A stretch of 59,423 bases of DNA, from positions 1-59,423 of the forward strand of contig CAJUAT010000010.1 in NCBI GenBank assembly GCA_910584525.1. Direction: 5' to 3'. Source of the stretch: an uncultured Muribaculaceae bacterium. GTDB lineage: Bacteria > Bacteroidota > Bacteroidia > Bacteroidales > Muribaculaceae. Below the pieces are notes generated by a model. That model had not been told where the DNA came from. It saw only the letters and a list, made by a program, of their open reading frames with translations, and ran no database searches. The position numbers and the translations under genes were made by a program. This document shows, in pieces, positions 16,464 through 24,161 of the stretch; the stretch's first letter is position 1, and the number at the start of each line of letters is the position of its first letter.

Positions 16464-16471
16464 CAAAATTA
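16464..16471 (-). promoter_or_regulatory. -7 promoter box of the Ig-like lipoprotein gene
   Basis: TAATTTTG on the minus strand (16471-16464). The predicted start near 16458 leaves a leader of about 17 nt containing AGGAG before the ATG at 16441. No -33 TTTG is visible at the expected spacing. Confidence 0.6.
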
Positions 16472-16546
16472 CATAAAAAGAACTAAAAAAAAGGGGGTCA
16501 CAGATAAATTTATACCTTAAATAACAAAAAGCTCAAAAAAAAGCGG

Positions 16547-16554
16547 TATATTTG
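16547..16554 (+). promoter_or_regulatory. -7 promoter box of secDF
   Basis: TATATTTG, followed by a leader of about 120 nt that starts GCTGAAAAAG and is GC-rich. The 21-nt segment 16551-16571 matches the corresponding segment at the pckA promoter (56696-56716) with two differences. Confidence 0.6.
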
Positions 16555-16678
16555 CAAGCTGAAAAAGAGTCCCCGCGCGGCCGGCCGGGAGCAAGTGCAA
16601 TACATTGCCCCGAAAAGTGCGTGCAGAGACTCCATAGATTGTTGTAAATAAACAAATAAAAATAACAACCAACACAAA

Positions 16679-19654
16679 ATGCAGAACAAAGGGTTTATAA
16701 GCACCATTGCGATTCTGTTGGTTTTGATATGCGGATTTTACCTGAGCTTCTCGTTCGTGACGAACCACTACGAGAAAAAGGCGAAGGAATATGCGCAGCA
16801 GATGTCTAAAACCAACGACGAGACGAGCGATGCCTACAAGCAAAGCCTGAAACAATTCAACGACTCCATCGACAAGGAGAAAGTCTACCTGTGGTACACG
16901 TACGGTCAGGTAAGGAAGATGGAGGTAGGTATGGGCCTTGACCTCAAGGGTGGCATGAACGTCGTCCTGGAGATATCGGTACCTGATTTATTGCGTCAGT
17001 ACGCGTCGGGCCCGGCGCAGCTGAAGCAGATCAACGACGCCATAGCGAAGGCTGAGGCCGCGGGAGTGAAGAGCAGCGAGAGCGGCTTCATCGCCAAGGT
17101 GGCCAGCTTCATACAGCCGGGTGCCATGTCGGGTCTTTTCGTTCGCGAAGGTGAGTTCCTCGGCGAGCTCAAGAGCGGTGCCACCAACGAGCAGGTGGTG
17201 GAGGCCCTCGACAAGCAGGTGCAGAGTCAGGTAGACGCCGCTTTCAACATCTTCCGCACACGTATCGACCAGTTCGGTGTGGTAAGCCCCAACATACAGA
17301 AACTCCAGGACAAGAACGGCCAGGTGCTCCTCGAGCTCCCGGGCGTCAAGGAGCCTGAGCGCGTCACCGAGCTGCTCAAATCGAGCGCCAACCTCGAGTT
17401 CTACGAAGTTTACAACTACAACGAGATTCAGAACGAGCTGAGCCGTCTGGCACAGCTGATAAGCCAGGAAGACAGCGTGAACCACACCAACCTCTACGCA
17501 CTTCTGGGCGGCCCGCAGCGCAGCGGAAGCCCCGTGGTCGGTATGGTGACGCCTCAGAACAAGGCTCTCGTAGACTCGCTGATGCACGGCGAAACCGCCA
17601 AAAAGACCCTTCCCGCCGACCTCACTCTGATGTGGACGGTGAAGCCCACAGAGATTCCCGTGACCGACGCCAAGGGTAACATCGTCAAGAAAGATGACGG
17701 TTCCAACCTCACCACCCCCTACTGGGAGCTCGTGGCCCTCAAGGGCGAGGCTGCTCTCGAGGGTGACGCCGTGGTGCAGGCTTCCTCTGAGTACGACAAC
17801 CTCCAGGGCAACATGGTCAACATGAAGATGAACGACCGCGGCGCCAAGGAATGGGCCACAATCACCCGCAACAACATGGGCCGCGCCATAGCCATAGTGC
17901 TCGACAATAACGTATACTCCTTCCCGAACGTCAACAACGAGATTACGGGCGGCAGCTCGCAGATCACCGGTAACTTCACCCTCGAGGAGGCCAACGACCT
18001 CGCCAACGTGCTCAAGAGCGGCAAGATGTCGGCCAAGGTGGAAGTGGTCAGCAACAACGTGATAGGCCCGAGCCTCGGCGCCGAGGCCATCGAAATGGGA
18101 TTCATCTCCTTCATCGTGGCCATATTCCTGCTGATGATCCTCATGGTTGCCTACTATGGCTGGATACCCGGTCTGGTGGCCAATGTGGGTCTGATCCTCA
18201 ACCTCTACTTCACGCTCGGCATCCTCGCCTCGCTGCAGGCTGTGCTGACGCTGTCGGGTATCGCCGGTATCGTGCTCGCATTGGGTATGGCCGTCGACGC
18301 CAACGTGCTCATCTTCGAGCGCACCAAAGAGGAACTCAAGAACGGCAAGGGCCTGCGTCAGGCTATCAGCGAGGGTTACAGCAATGCCTTCTCGGCAATC
18401 TTCGACGGTAACCTCACCTCCATCATCACGGGCGTGATCCTGCTTCTCTTCGGTTCGGGTCCCATCAAGGGCTTCGCCACCACGCTGATCATCGGCCTTG
18501 TATGCTCCTTCTTCACCGCCGTGTTCCTGACACGCATAGCCTTTGACCTCATCACCAAGAATGGCCGCAACTCGCGCATGACATTCACCACCGCGCTGAG
18601 CCGCAACTTCCTCACCAACCCGAAGGTCAACTTCCTCGGCCAGTGGAAAGTGGCCGCCAGCATATGGATCTTCCTCATCGTGGTGGGCATAGCCAGCCTC
18701 GCTATCCGTGGCATGAACCAGGGTATCGACTTCTCCGGCGGCCGCAACTATGTGGTACAGTTCGAGAAGGATGTCGACCGTCAGGCCGTACAGGACAACC
18801 TTACCCAGCTCTTCCAGACCAAGGCCAACGACCCCACGGTGTCTGTGGCCGTGATCACCATCGACAACCCCTCCAAACTCCGTATCTCCACCAACTACAA
18901 GATCAGCCAGGAGTCGGAAGGTATCGAGGAGGAGATTGCCGACATCCTTTATGAAGGCCTCCGTCAGGAGCTTACCAACAATGGCAAGGTGATGGACCGC
19001 AACGCCTTCGCCATCGCCGACGAAAGCCACGGTATCATCTCCGTACAGAAGGTGGGACCCTCTGTGGCCGACGACATGAAGCGCGACGCCTACTGGGCTG
19101 TGAGCATAGCTCTGGTATGTATGTTCCTCTACATCCTGCTCCGCTTCCGCAACGTGGCATTCTCCATCGGCGCACTCTCTGCCGTGGCACTCACCTCGTT
19201 CCTGATCATCGGTTTCTATTCCGTATGCTGGGGATTCCTCCCCTTCTCCATGGAAATCGACCAGTCGTTCATCGCCGCCGTGCTTACCATTATCGGTTAT
19301 CAGATCAATGATACCGTGGTGGTATTCGACCGTGTGCGCGAGATGATGAAGATATATCCCAAGGAAGACCGCTTCAAGACTTTCAACAAGTCGCTCAACC
19401 AGACACTGAGCCGTACGGTGATGACATCGTTCTCGACGCTGCTGGTACTTCTGTGCATCTTCTTCCTTGGCGGCGACACCATCCGCAGCTTCACATTCGC
19501 CATGATCTTCGGTGTTGTGGTAGGTACATTCTGCTCGCTCTACTGCGCGGCTCCTATCGCCTTCAACATCATGAAGGCCCTCAACAAGAAGAAGAACGAC
19601 ACCGCCGGTGCCGACGGCAAACCCGTACTCCAGGGCAACCGCCGCTTCCAGTGA
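16679..19654 (+). CDS. secDF: fused protein translocase subunit SecDF
   Basis: The protein enhances Sec-dependent export, using proton motive force to pull substrates out of SecYEG. At 991 residues it is the single-chain SecD-SecF fusion usual in Bacteroidetes. The first membrane helix is near residues 7-26. The SecD motif GLDLKGGMNVVLE is at 86-98, and D4/D5-type GMAVDANVLIFERTKEE is near 535. The SecF half starts with GIDFSGGRNYVVQFE near 682 and has DTVVVFDRVRE near 877. Both halves carry the conserved transmembrane Asp/Arg residues. The inserted periplasmic domain in the SecD half is longer than in E. coli SecD, which is common in this phylum. It is preceded by an A-rich leader and followed by a clear terminator. 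Confidence 0.97.
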   Translation: MQNKGFISTIAILLVLICGFYLSFSFVTNHYEKKAKEYAQQMSKTNDETSDAYKQSLKQFNDSIDKEKVYLWYTYGQVRKMEVGMGLDLKGGMNVVLEISVPDLLRQYASGPAQLKQINDAIAKAEAAGVKSSESGFIAKVASFIQPGAMSGLFVREGEFLGELKSGATNEQVVEALDKQVQSQVDAAFNIFRTRIDQFGVVSPNIQKLQDKNGQVLLELPGVKEPERVTELLKSSANLEFYEVYNYNEIQNELSRLAQLISQEDSVNHTNLYALLGGPQRSGSPVVGMVTPQNKALVDSLMHGETAKKTLPADLTLMWTVKPTEIPVTDAKGNIVKKDDGSNLTTPYWELVALKGEAALEGDAVVQASSEYDNLQGNMVNMKMNDRGAKEWATITRNNMGRAIAIVLDNNVYSFPNVNNEITGGSSQITGNFTLEEANDLANVLKSGKMSAKVEVVSNNVIGPSLGAEAIEMGFISFIVAIFLLMILMVAYYGWIPGLVANVGLILNLYFTLGILASLQAVLTLSGIAGIVLALGMAVDANVLIFERTKEELKNGKGLRQAISEGYSNAFSAIFDGNLTSIITGVILLLFGSGPIKGFATTLIIGLVCSFFTAVFLTRIAFDLITKNGRNSRMTFTTALSRNFLTNPKVNFLGQWKVAASIWIFLIVVGIASLAIRGMNQGIDFSGGRNYVVQFEKDVDRQAVQDNLTQLFQTKANDPTVSVAVITIDNPSKLRISTNYKISQESEGIEEEIADILYEGLRQELTNNGKVMDRNAFAIADESHGIISVQKVGPSVADDMKRDAYWAVSIALVCMFLYILLRFRNVAFSIGALSAVALTSFLIIGFYSVCWGFLPFSMEIDQSFIAAVLTIIGYQINDTVVVFDRVREMMKIYPKEDRFKTFNKSLNQTLSRTVMTSFSTLLVLLCIFFLGGDTIRSFTFAMIFGVVVGTFCSLYCAAPIAFNIMKALNKKKNDTAGADGKPVLQGNRRFQ

Positions 19655-19679
19655 CCCGACGGTTCCTGACCAACTTTTC

Positions 19680-19716
19680 AAGGCCGCAGGCATCTTGCCC
19701 GCGGCCTTCCTTTTTT
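19680..19716 (+). terminator. secDF terminator
   Basis: AAGGCCGC (19680-19687) pairs perfectly with GCGGCCTT (19701-19708), followed by CCTTTTTT. It starts 26 bp after the secDF stop. Confidence 0.88.
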
Positions 19717-19787
19717 CTTTCTTTTCCGCTACGACGGATGAACTTTGACCCCTCCACTTTGTTGTTATAATATCAATAGGAAAGACC

Positions 19788-20504
19788 ATGAAGAGAGCTA
19801 TGCAACATATGATGCTACTTCTGCTGATAACGGTGACCGTGAGCTTCAGTGCCACGGCGTCGGTATTTTCGGCCATGGGAGCCGGAGAGGTAAGCGCTCT
19901 TCTTGACCGACGGGCCGCAGACATGGCGGTACCGGCAGCCACTACCGCGAAGGGGTCTGCCGCCGGCACCACCGCAGCCGTGACTGTCAACGCCCGCGAC
20001 ATGGTCGGCAAAGTATTCGGCATCATCGAGGATGGGCGCACCGGCCGTCGGTGCGTGGATGGCGCCCGTGAGGTTTTGAGCATGACGCCCTCGCTGGAGG
20101 GTTCGGCCCTCTGGCTCGACAGCGCCGACGGTTATCGTCTCCTTTACGAAGGAATGTCGCCCGATGTGGCCGCCATGGCTCACATCGCCGACAACGACTT
20201 CATCGACGAATACTGCTACTTTTTCCTTTTCCCCTACACCGGCGAGGGCAAAGCTGCCGCCAACTGCGACCAGGCCGGCTTCTCCGGCACGCTTCTTCAG
20301 GAACTTCATGACATAACCGCCGACATTGGCGCCGTGGCCGACACACCCGACTTATTCTTCGTGAATGGCCGCGTCGACAACAACATGGTCGATGTGCGTC
20401 TCCTCGACGATGCCGACAGATATATACTGATGCTTATAGTATCTCCCGACGCTTACACCCCGGCCGACGATTCCCCTGCCACAGACGCCACGGCACAATT
20501 ATGA
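19788..20504 (+). CDS. secreted protein of unknown function
   Basis: The family was not recognised. The 238-residue protein has a signal peptide (about residues 1-25, ending SATA) and no lipobox; AGGAAAG lies just upstream of the start. The mature region is Ala/Asp-rich with a predicted alpha/beta pattern. It contains a glycine-rich segment (VGKVFGIIEDGRTGRRC), a W-L-D-S-A-D-G-Y stretch and three cysteines in the mature part (R-R-C, Y-C-Y, N-C-D). It is likely periplasmic. It follows secDF but is separated from it by a terminator and is probably transcribed separately. Confidence 0.6.
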   Translation: MKRAMQHMMLLLLITVTVSFSATASVFSAMGAGEVSALLDRRAADMAVPAATTAKGSAAGTTAAVTVNARDMVGKVFGIIEDGRTGRRCVDGAREVLSMTPSLEGSALWLDSADGYRLLYEGMSPDVAAMAHIADNDFIDEYCYFFLFPYTGEGKAAANCDQAGFSGTLLQELHDITADIGAVADTPDLFFVNGRVDNNMVDVRLLDDADRYILMLIVSPDAYTPADDSPATDATAQL

Positions 20505-20550
20505 CCCGAAAAATTTAAGATTCTTAAAAAACATTCCTTAACAATATTTT

Positions 20551-20580
20551 GCACCTCATACTAAAATATGGGGTGCTTTT
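20551..20580 (+). terminator. terminator of the secreted-protein gene ending at 20504
   Basis: 9-bp stem with one G-T pair (20551-20559 with 20568-20576), followed by TTTTGCC. Confidence 0.65.
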
Positions 20581-20989
20581 GCCGCGTTATAGATTCACGA
20601 AAAAGGAGAAAAGACACAACTGATGCAACAATTGTTTCCCGAAGCCGCGAGGCGGCTTCACTTTCCGTCAAGGTTATGAATCCCGACTCCTGCCATGTCA
20701 ATGGTATGGAGTTACGACATCAGAGGCCGCAGTGTCGGCCTCCGAACAGCGGTCGGACTAACCTCCGGTCACACCTACATGCATGGAGCAGATTCTCTTT
20801 GTATAATATCGCAAGATGATTTTAGTATTTGTTTGTAATTCATGTCTTAAATCAGAGGATGCCGCGTAATACCGGCATCTTCCCTGAATCTAAATTCCAT
20901 AGTGAAAAGCATTATTGTCTAAATTTTGGGTTATATACATTAGTAATTTCTATCGACTGTCTCTACGGCGGATGCCGGAAAAGACGGGA

Positions 20990-21026
20990 AAAAGGCCGGC
21001 CCTCGTGAGAAGTCCGGCTTTTTTAT
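20990..21026 (+). terminator. terminator-like hairpin before the PPC-like gene
   Basis: AAGGCCGG pairs with CCGGCTTT (one G-T) and is followed by TTTTATTTT on the plus strand. A short A run before it would also make it terminator-like on the minus strand. No gene immediately upstream explains it. Confidence 0.6.
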
Positions 21027-21137
21027 TTTGCTATTCCGGTATATTTCAGTAATTTTACATCGATTAAACCAACACTGCAAGGCAAAATCACAATAACAAC
21101 AAATACCAATAAATAACAACAATCAACAAAATCAATT

Positions 21138-21806
21138 ATGAAGAGAACACTTCTTACCATTATGGCCGTGAGCGCAGTATGCGGCATGAGCTATGCACAG
21201 AAAGGCGAAGAGAAACCCGCCGGCGCCGCAGTACCGGCAGAGGCTCGCATGATGACAGTTGCCGGCGAACTCGTACAGTACGGCTATGCCAACAAAGAGG
21301 CCCTTCCGCTGATCCAGGCTGTAGAGATCTACCAGAAGAACGGTTCCGACAAGCCTTTCGAGGGTAAAAAAGAGAACGCCGGCGACAAAGCCGAGAGCAA
21401 GCAGTCCAAAGTATCCTACGACGTCAACCAGATACTTGCCGACGCCACCGAATATGCAGCCGGCGACGAGAACCTTCTCGCCCTCATCGACGGCTTGAAG
21501 AGTTCCTCGAAGCGCGGCGCCACCAGCAACTATGCCGTACATACCGACCTCGTTCGCGCCAACTCCACCGACGTTTACAACGTACAGTTCCGCGGCGGAG
21601 AGCTGGCTCTCGTAATTGTTTCTGGCGACGGAGACACCGACCTCGACCTTTACGTATATGACCCCGCCGGCAATTGTGTGGCTTCCGACGCCGACTATAC
21701 CGACGACTGCGTGGTCTCCTGGGTTCCCACACGCACACAGACCTACAAGATAAAGATTAAGAACCGCGGAAACATCTCCAACCGTTACCGTATGGCCGTG
21801 AACTGA
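21138..21806 (+). CDS. secreted protein with C-terminal pre-peptidase-like (PPC-type) beta domain
   Basis: The 222-residue protein has a signal peptide (about residues 1-20, MSYA|QKGEE). Residues 20-130 are helical and Ala/Lys/Glu-rich. From about 133 the sequence YNVQFRGGELALVIVSGDGDTDLDLYVYD...TYKIKIKNRG has the layout of a PPC (bacterial pre-peptidase C-terminal) beta-sandwich, including the G-D-x-D-T-D-L-D-L-Y-V-Y-D acidic run that may bind calcium. It has no protease domain of its own, so it may be a secreted binding module. Two near-consensus -7 boxes (TATATTTC, TAATTTTA) lie at about 21041-21058, and an A-rich leader precedes the ATG. Confidence 0.7.
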   Translation: MKRTLLTIMAVSAVCGMSYAQKGEEKPAGAAVPAEARMMTVAGELVQYGYANKEALPLIQAVEIYQKNGSDKPFEGKKENAGDKAESKQSKVSYDVNQILADATEYAAGDENLLALIDGLKSSSKRGATSNYAVHTDLVRANSTDVYNVQFRGGELALVIVSGDGDTDLDLYVYDPAGNCVASDADYTDDCVVSWVPTRTQTYKIKIKNRGNISNRYRMAVN

Positions 21807-21825
21807 TTCACGCCCCGACTCATAG

Positions 21826-21866
21826 CGGCCCGCTGCTTTTCTTAAGCCTGCGGGCCGCCTTTTTTC
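21826..21866 (+). terminator. terminator of the PPC-like gene
   Basis: Perfect 9-bp stem GCGGCCCGC (21826-21834) with GCGGGCCGC (21850-21858), then CTTTTTT. Confidence 0.9.
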
Positions 21867-21893
21867 CCTATCGGTCACTCCATCTATTTTTTA

Positions 21894-21924
21894 TTTGTCG
21901 TTTTCACAAATTTTCGTAATTTTG
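21894..21924 (+). promoter_or_regulatory. promoter of the rel-pgpH operon, likely giving a leaderless mRNA
   Basis: TTTG (21894-21897), 19-bp spacer, TAATTTTG (21917-21924). Only five bases separate the -7 box from the ATG at 21930, so the transcript would begin at or within a base or two of the start codon. Confidence 0.7.
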
Positions 21925-21929
21925 TTGGT

Positions 21930-24161
21930 ATGAATCCGGAGTATTTGCCAAAGAGTGCAGAAGAGGAAGACCGCATCATAGAGGCGGCCTATCAGGAGGT
22001 GCTGCAAGCCTATCTGGCGAGCAATCACCGCAAGAAGGTGGAGAAAATCGAACGGGCATTCCGTTTTGCGAAAGCGGCGCACAAGGGGGTGCGACGGCGT
22101 AGCGGCGAACCCTACATCCTCCACCCCATTGCCGTGGCCAAAATCGTAATCTCCGAGCTGGGCCTCGGCTCCACATCAATATGCGCGGCATTCCTCCACG
22201 ATGTGGTGGAGGATACCGACTATACCCGCGAGGATATCGAGGCCAACTTCGGCTCCAAAATCGCCGGCATCGTGGAAGGCCTCACCAAAATATCAGGCGG
22301 CATCTTCGGCGCCAAGGCAAGCCTCCAGGCCGAAAACTTCCGCAAACTCCTTCTCTCCATGAGCACCGACATACGCGTGGTGCTCATAAAGATGGCCGAC
22401 CGCCTCCACAACATGCGCACTCTCGACAGCATGCGCCCTGAGAAACAGTTCAAGATTGCCGGAGAAACCCTCTACGTCTACGCTCCTCTCGCACACCGCC
22501 TCGGCCTGTTCAAAATAAAGAACGAACTCGAAGACCTCGCCTTCAAATACGAACATCCGGCAAAATACGAAGAGATACGCCGACTGGTCAACGAGTCGGA
22601 GGCCCACCGTCAGGAAGTGGTGGAGAAATTCGTGGCTCCCGTGCGCAAACGCCTCGACCAGGCCGGATTCAAATACGAGATAAAGACGCGCGTGAAAAGC
22701 GCTTATTCCATCTACAACAAGATGGAGTCGAAGCATATACCCTTCGACGAGATTTACGACCTATACGCCGTGCGCGTGATTTTCGAGAACGACGACGACA
22801 GCCTGGAGCGCATACGCTGCTGGGAAGTATATACCTTCTTCAGCGACGGCCACAAGGTGCACCCCGACAGGCTCCGCGACTGGACATCCACGCCCAAGGC
22901 CAACGGTTACCGCGCCCTGCACCTCACCGCCATGGGACCCGAAGGTAAATGGATCGAGGTGCAGATACGCTCCCGGAAGATGGACGAAATCGCCGAACTC
23001 GGATACGCCGCACACTGGAAATACAAGACCGGCGAATACGACGACGATTCCGAACTCGAGAAATGGGTCAACACCATCAAGGATATCCTTGCAAACCCGG
23101 AGCCCAACGCCATAGACTTCCTCGACACCATCAAGCTCAACCTGTTCGCGAGGGAGATATACGTATTCACACCCGGAGGAGACCTGATAACGCTGCCGGC
23201 GAAGTCGACGGTTCTCGACATGGCCTTCGCCGTACACACACAGCTGGGGCTGCACTGCATCGCCGGCAAAATCAACCATAAATTGGTTCCGCAGGGTCAC
23301 GTGCTCGACAGCGGCGACCAGGTGGAGATCATCACCAGCGAGAGCCAGGAGCCGCAGTCGCAATGGCTCGAATACTGCCATACGGCCAAGGCGCAGAGCT
23401 GCCTGCGCTACTTCCTGCGCAACAACCGTCCCGCCCTGCTTACCCGCGGCCGCGACATCCTCGCCAGATTCGCCGAAAGCGAGGGCTACGAACTCACCGA
23501 CGACCTCCAGAAGAAGATGTGCAACAGCATGGGTCTCAAGTCGACCGACGAACTCTACGTCAAGATAGCCCGCGACGAAATAAACCTCAGCGCCGACAAG
23601 ATGAAGGCTCTCTACAAGAAGCGCTCCAACCTGCTGCGAAAGCTGCTGCGAAACCCCTTCAGCTCCAAGAAGACCGACAAGACCGACGACGACAAACCAC
23701 GCGAACCCATCAACCGCAAGGAAGTGTTCGTGCTCCATCCCGATGCCGAATACCCCAACTACATCACGGAACCCTGCTGCACGCCCATACCGGGCGACGA
23801 CGTGCTGGGATTCGTCAACGACGACGAGGAGGTGGTGCTCCACAAAGTGTCGTGTCCTGTGGCCATGCGGCTTAAGACCAACTACGGGCCGCGGCTCGTG
23901 GCAACCCGCTGGGGAGGCTCCGCCGACAAATTCCTCGCCACAATTGCCGTAGAAGGTATAGACCGACATGGTATCCTCGAGGAAATCACGGCTCTCGTCT
24001 CGCAGAAATTGGGCGTCAACATACGCAGTCTCTCCATATCGGCCAACCAGGAGGTGTTCCAGTGCGAGATTGCCGTGCAGACCGACAGCACCAATACCGT
24101 GACCAATATCTGCAATGCCCTCAAGGGTATCGACGGCGTACAAAAAGCCAACCGTATATGA
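21930..24161 (+). CDS. rel: bifunctional (p)ppGpp synthetase/hydrolase, RelA/SpoT family
   Basis: The protein makes and/or degrades (p)ppGpp, the stringent-response alarmone. It has 743 residues with the full long-RSH layout. The HD hydrolase domain has RSGEPYILHP (about 57-66), LHDVVEDT (H90, D91) and ADRLHNMRT. The synthetase domain has RVKSAYSIYNKM, EIYDLYAVRVIF, NGYRALHLTAMGP and EVQIRSRKMDEIAELGYAAHW. A TGS domain (IYVFTPGGDLITLPAKSTVLD), an interdomain and a C-terminal ACT domain (VEGIDRHGILEEITALV) follow. The usual M-H-x-x-A-E motif reads M-D-E-I-A-E here. Both active sites look intact. It is first in an operon with the HD phosphohydrolase, with a 4-bp overlap (ATGA). Confidence 0.95.
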   Translation: MNPEYLPKSAEEEDRIIEAAYQEVLQAYLASNHRKKVEKIERAFRFAKAAHKGVRRRSGEPYILHPIAVAKIVISELGLGSTSICAAFLHDVVEDTDYTREDIEANFGSKIAGIVEGLTKISGGIFGAKASLQAENFRKLLLSMSTDIRVVLIKMADRLHNMRTLDSMRPEKQFKIAGETLYVYAPLAHRLGLFKIKNELEDLAFKYEHPAKYEEIRRLVNESEAHRQEVVEKFVAPVRKRLDQAGFKYEIKTRVKSAYSIYNKMESKHIPFDEIYDLYAVRVIFENDDDSLERIRCWEVYTFFSDGHKVHPDRLRDWTSTPKANGYRALHLTAMGPEGKWIEVQIRSRKMDEIAELGYAAHWKYKTGEYDDDSELEKWVNTIKDILANPEPNAIDFLDTIKLNLFAREIYVFTPGGDLITLPAKSTVLDMAFAVHTQLGLHCIAGKINHKLVPQGHVLDSGDQVEIITSESQEPQSQWLEYCHTAKAQSCLRYFLRNNRPALLTRGRDILARFAESEGYELTDDLQKKMCNSMGLKSTDELYVKIARDEINLSADKMKALYKKRSNLLRKLLRNPFSSKKTDKTDDDKPREPINRKEVFVLHPDAEYPNYITEPCCTPIPGDDVLGFVNDDEEVVLHKVSCPVAMRLKTNYGPRLVATRWGGSADKFLATIAVEGIDRHGILEEITALVSQKLGVNIRSLSISANQEVFQCEIAVQTDSTNTVTNICNALKGIDGVQKANRI

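Larger units (their letters stand above)
20505..21041. other. gene-free, hairpin-rich interval
   Basis: No supported protein gene: a frame at 20568-20819 has no recognisable content. Several stems are present. GCACCTCAT/ATGGGGTGC (20551-20576) with TTTT probably terminates the gene ending at 20504. GAAGCCGC/GCGGCTTC (20641-20659), GAGGCCG/CGGCCTC (20723-20742) and GATGCCG/CGGCATC (20858-20879) follow, then a terminator-like stem at 20990-21026. A structured RNA is possible, but I find no consensus promoter and do not recognise a family. Confidence 0.4.

Noticed and set aside
16988..20083. 1031-codon open frame on the minus strand opposite secDF
   Set aside because: It is a shadow of the strongly biased secDF coding sequence: low-complexity His/Glu/Val-rich translation with no recognisable domain, fully opposite a certain gene.
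20568..20819. 83-codon frame in the gap before the PPC-like gene
   Set aside because: Translation runs through several hairpins, with no domain, no ribosome binding site and atypical composition.
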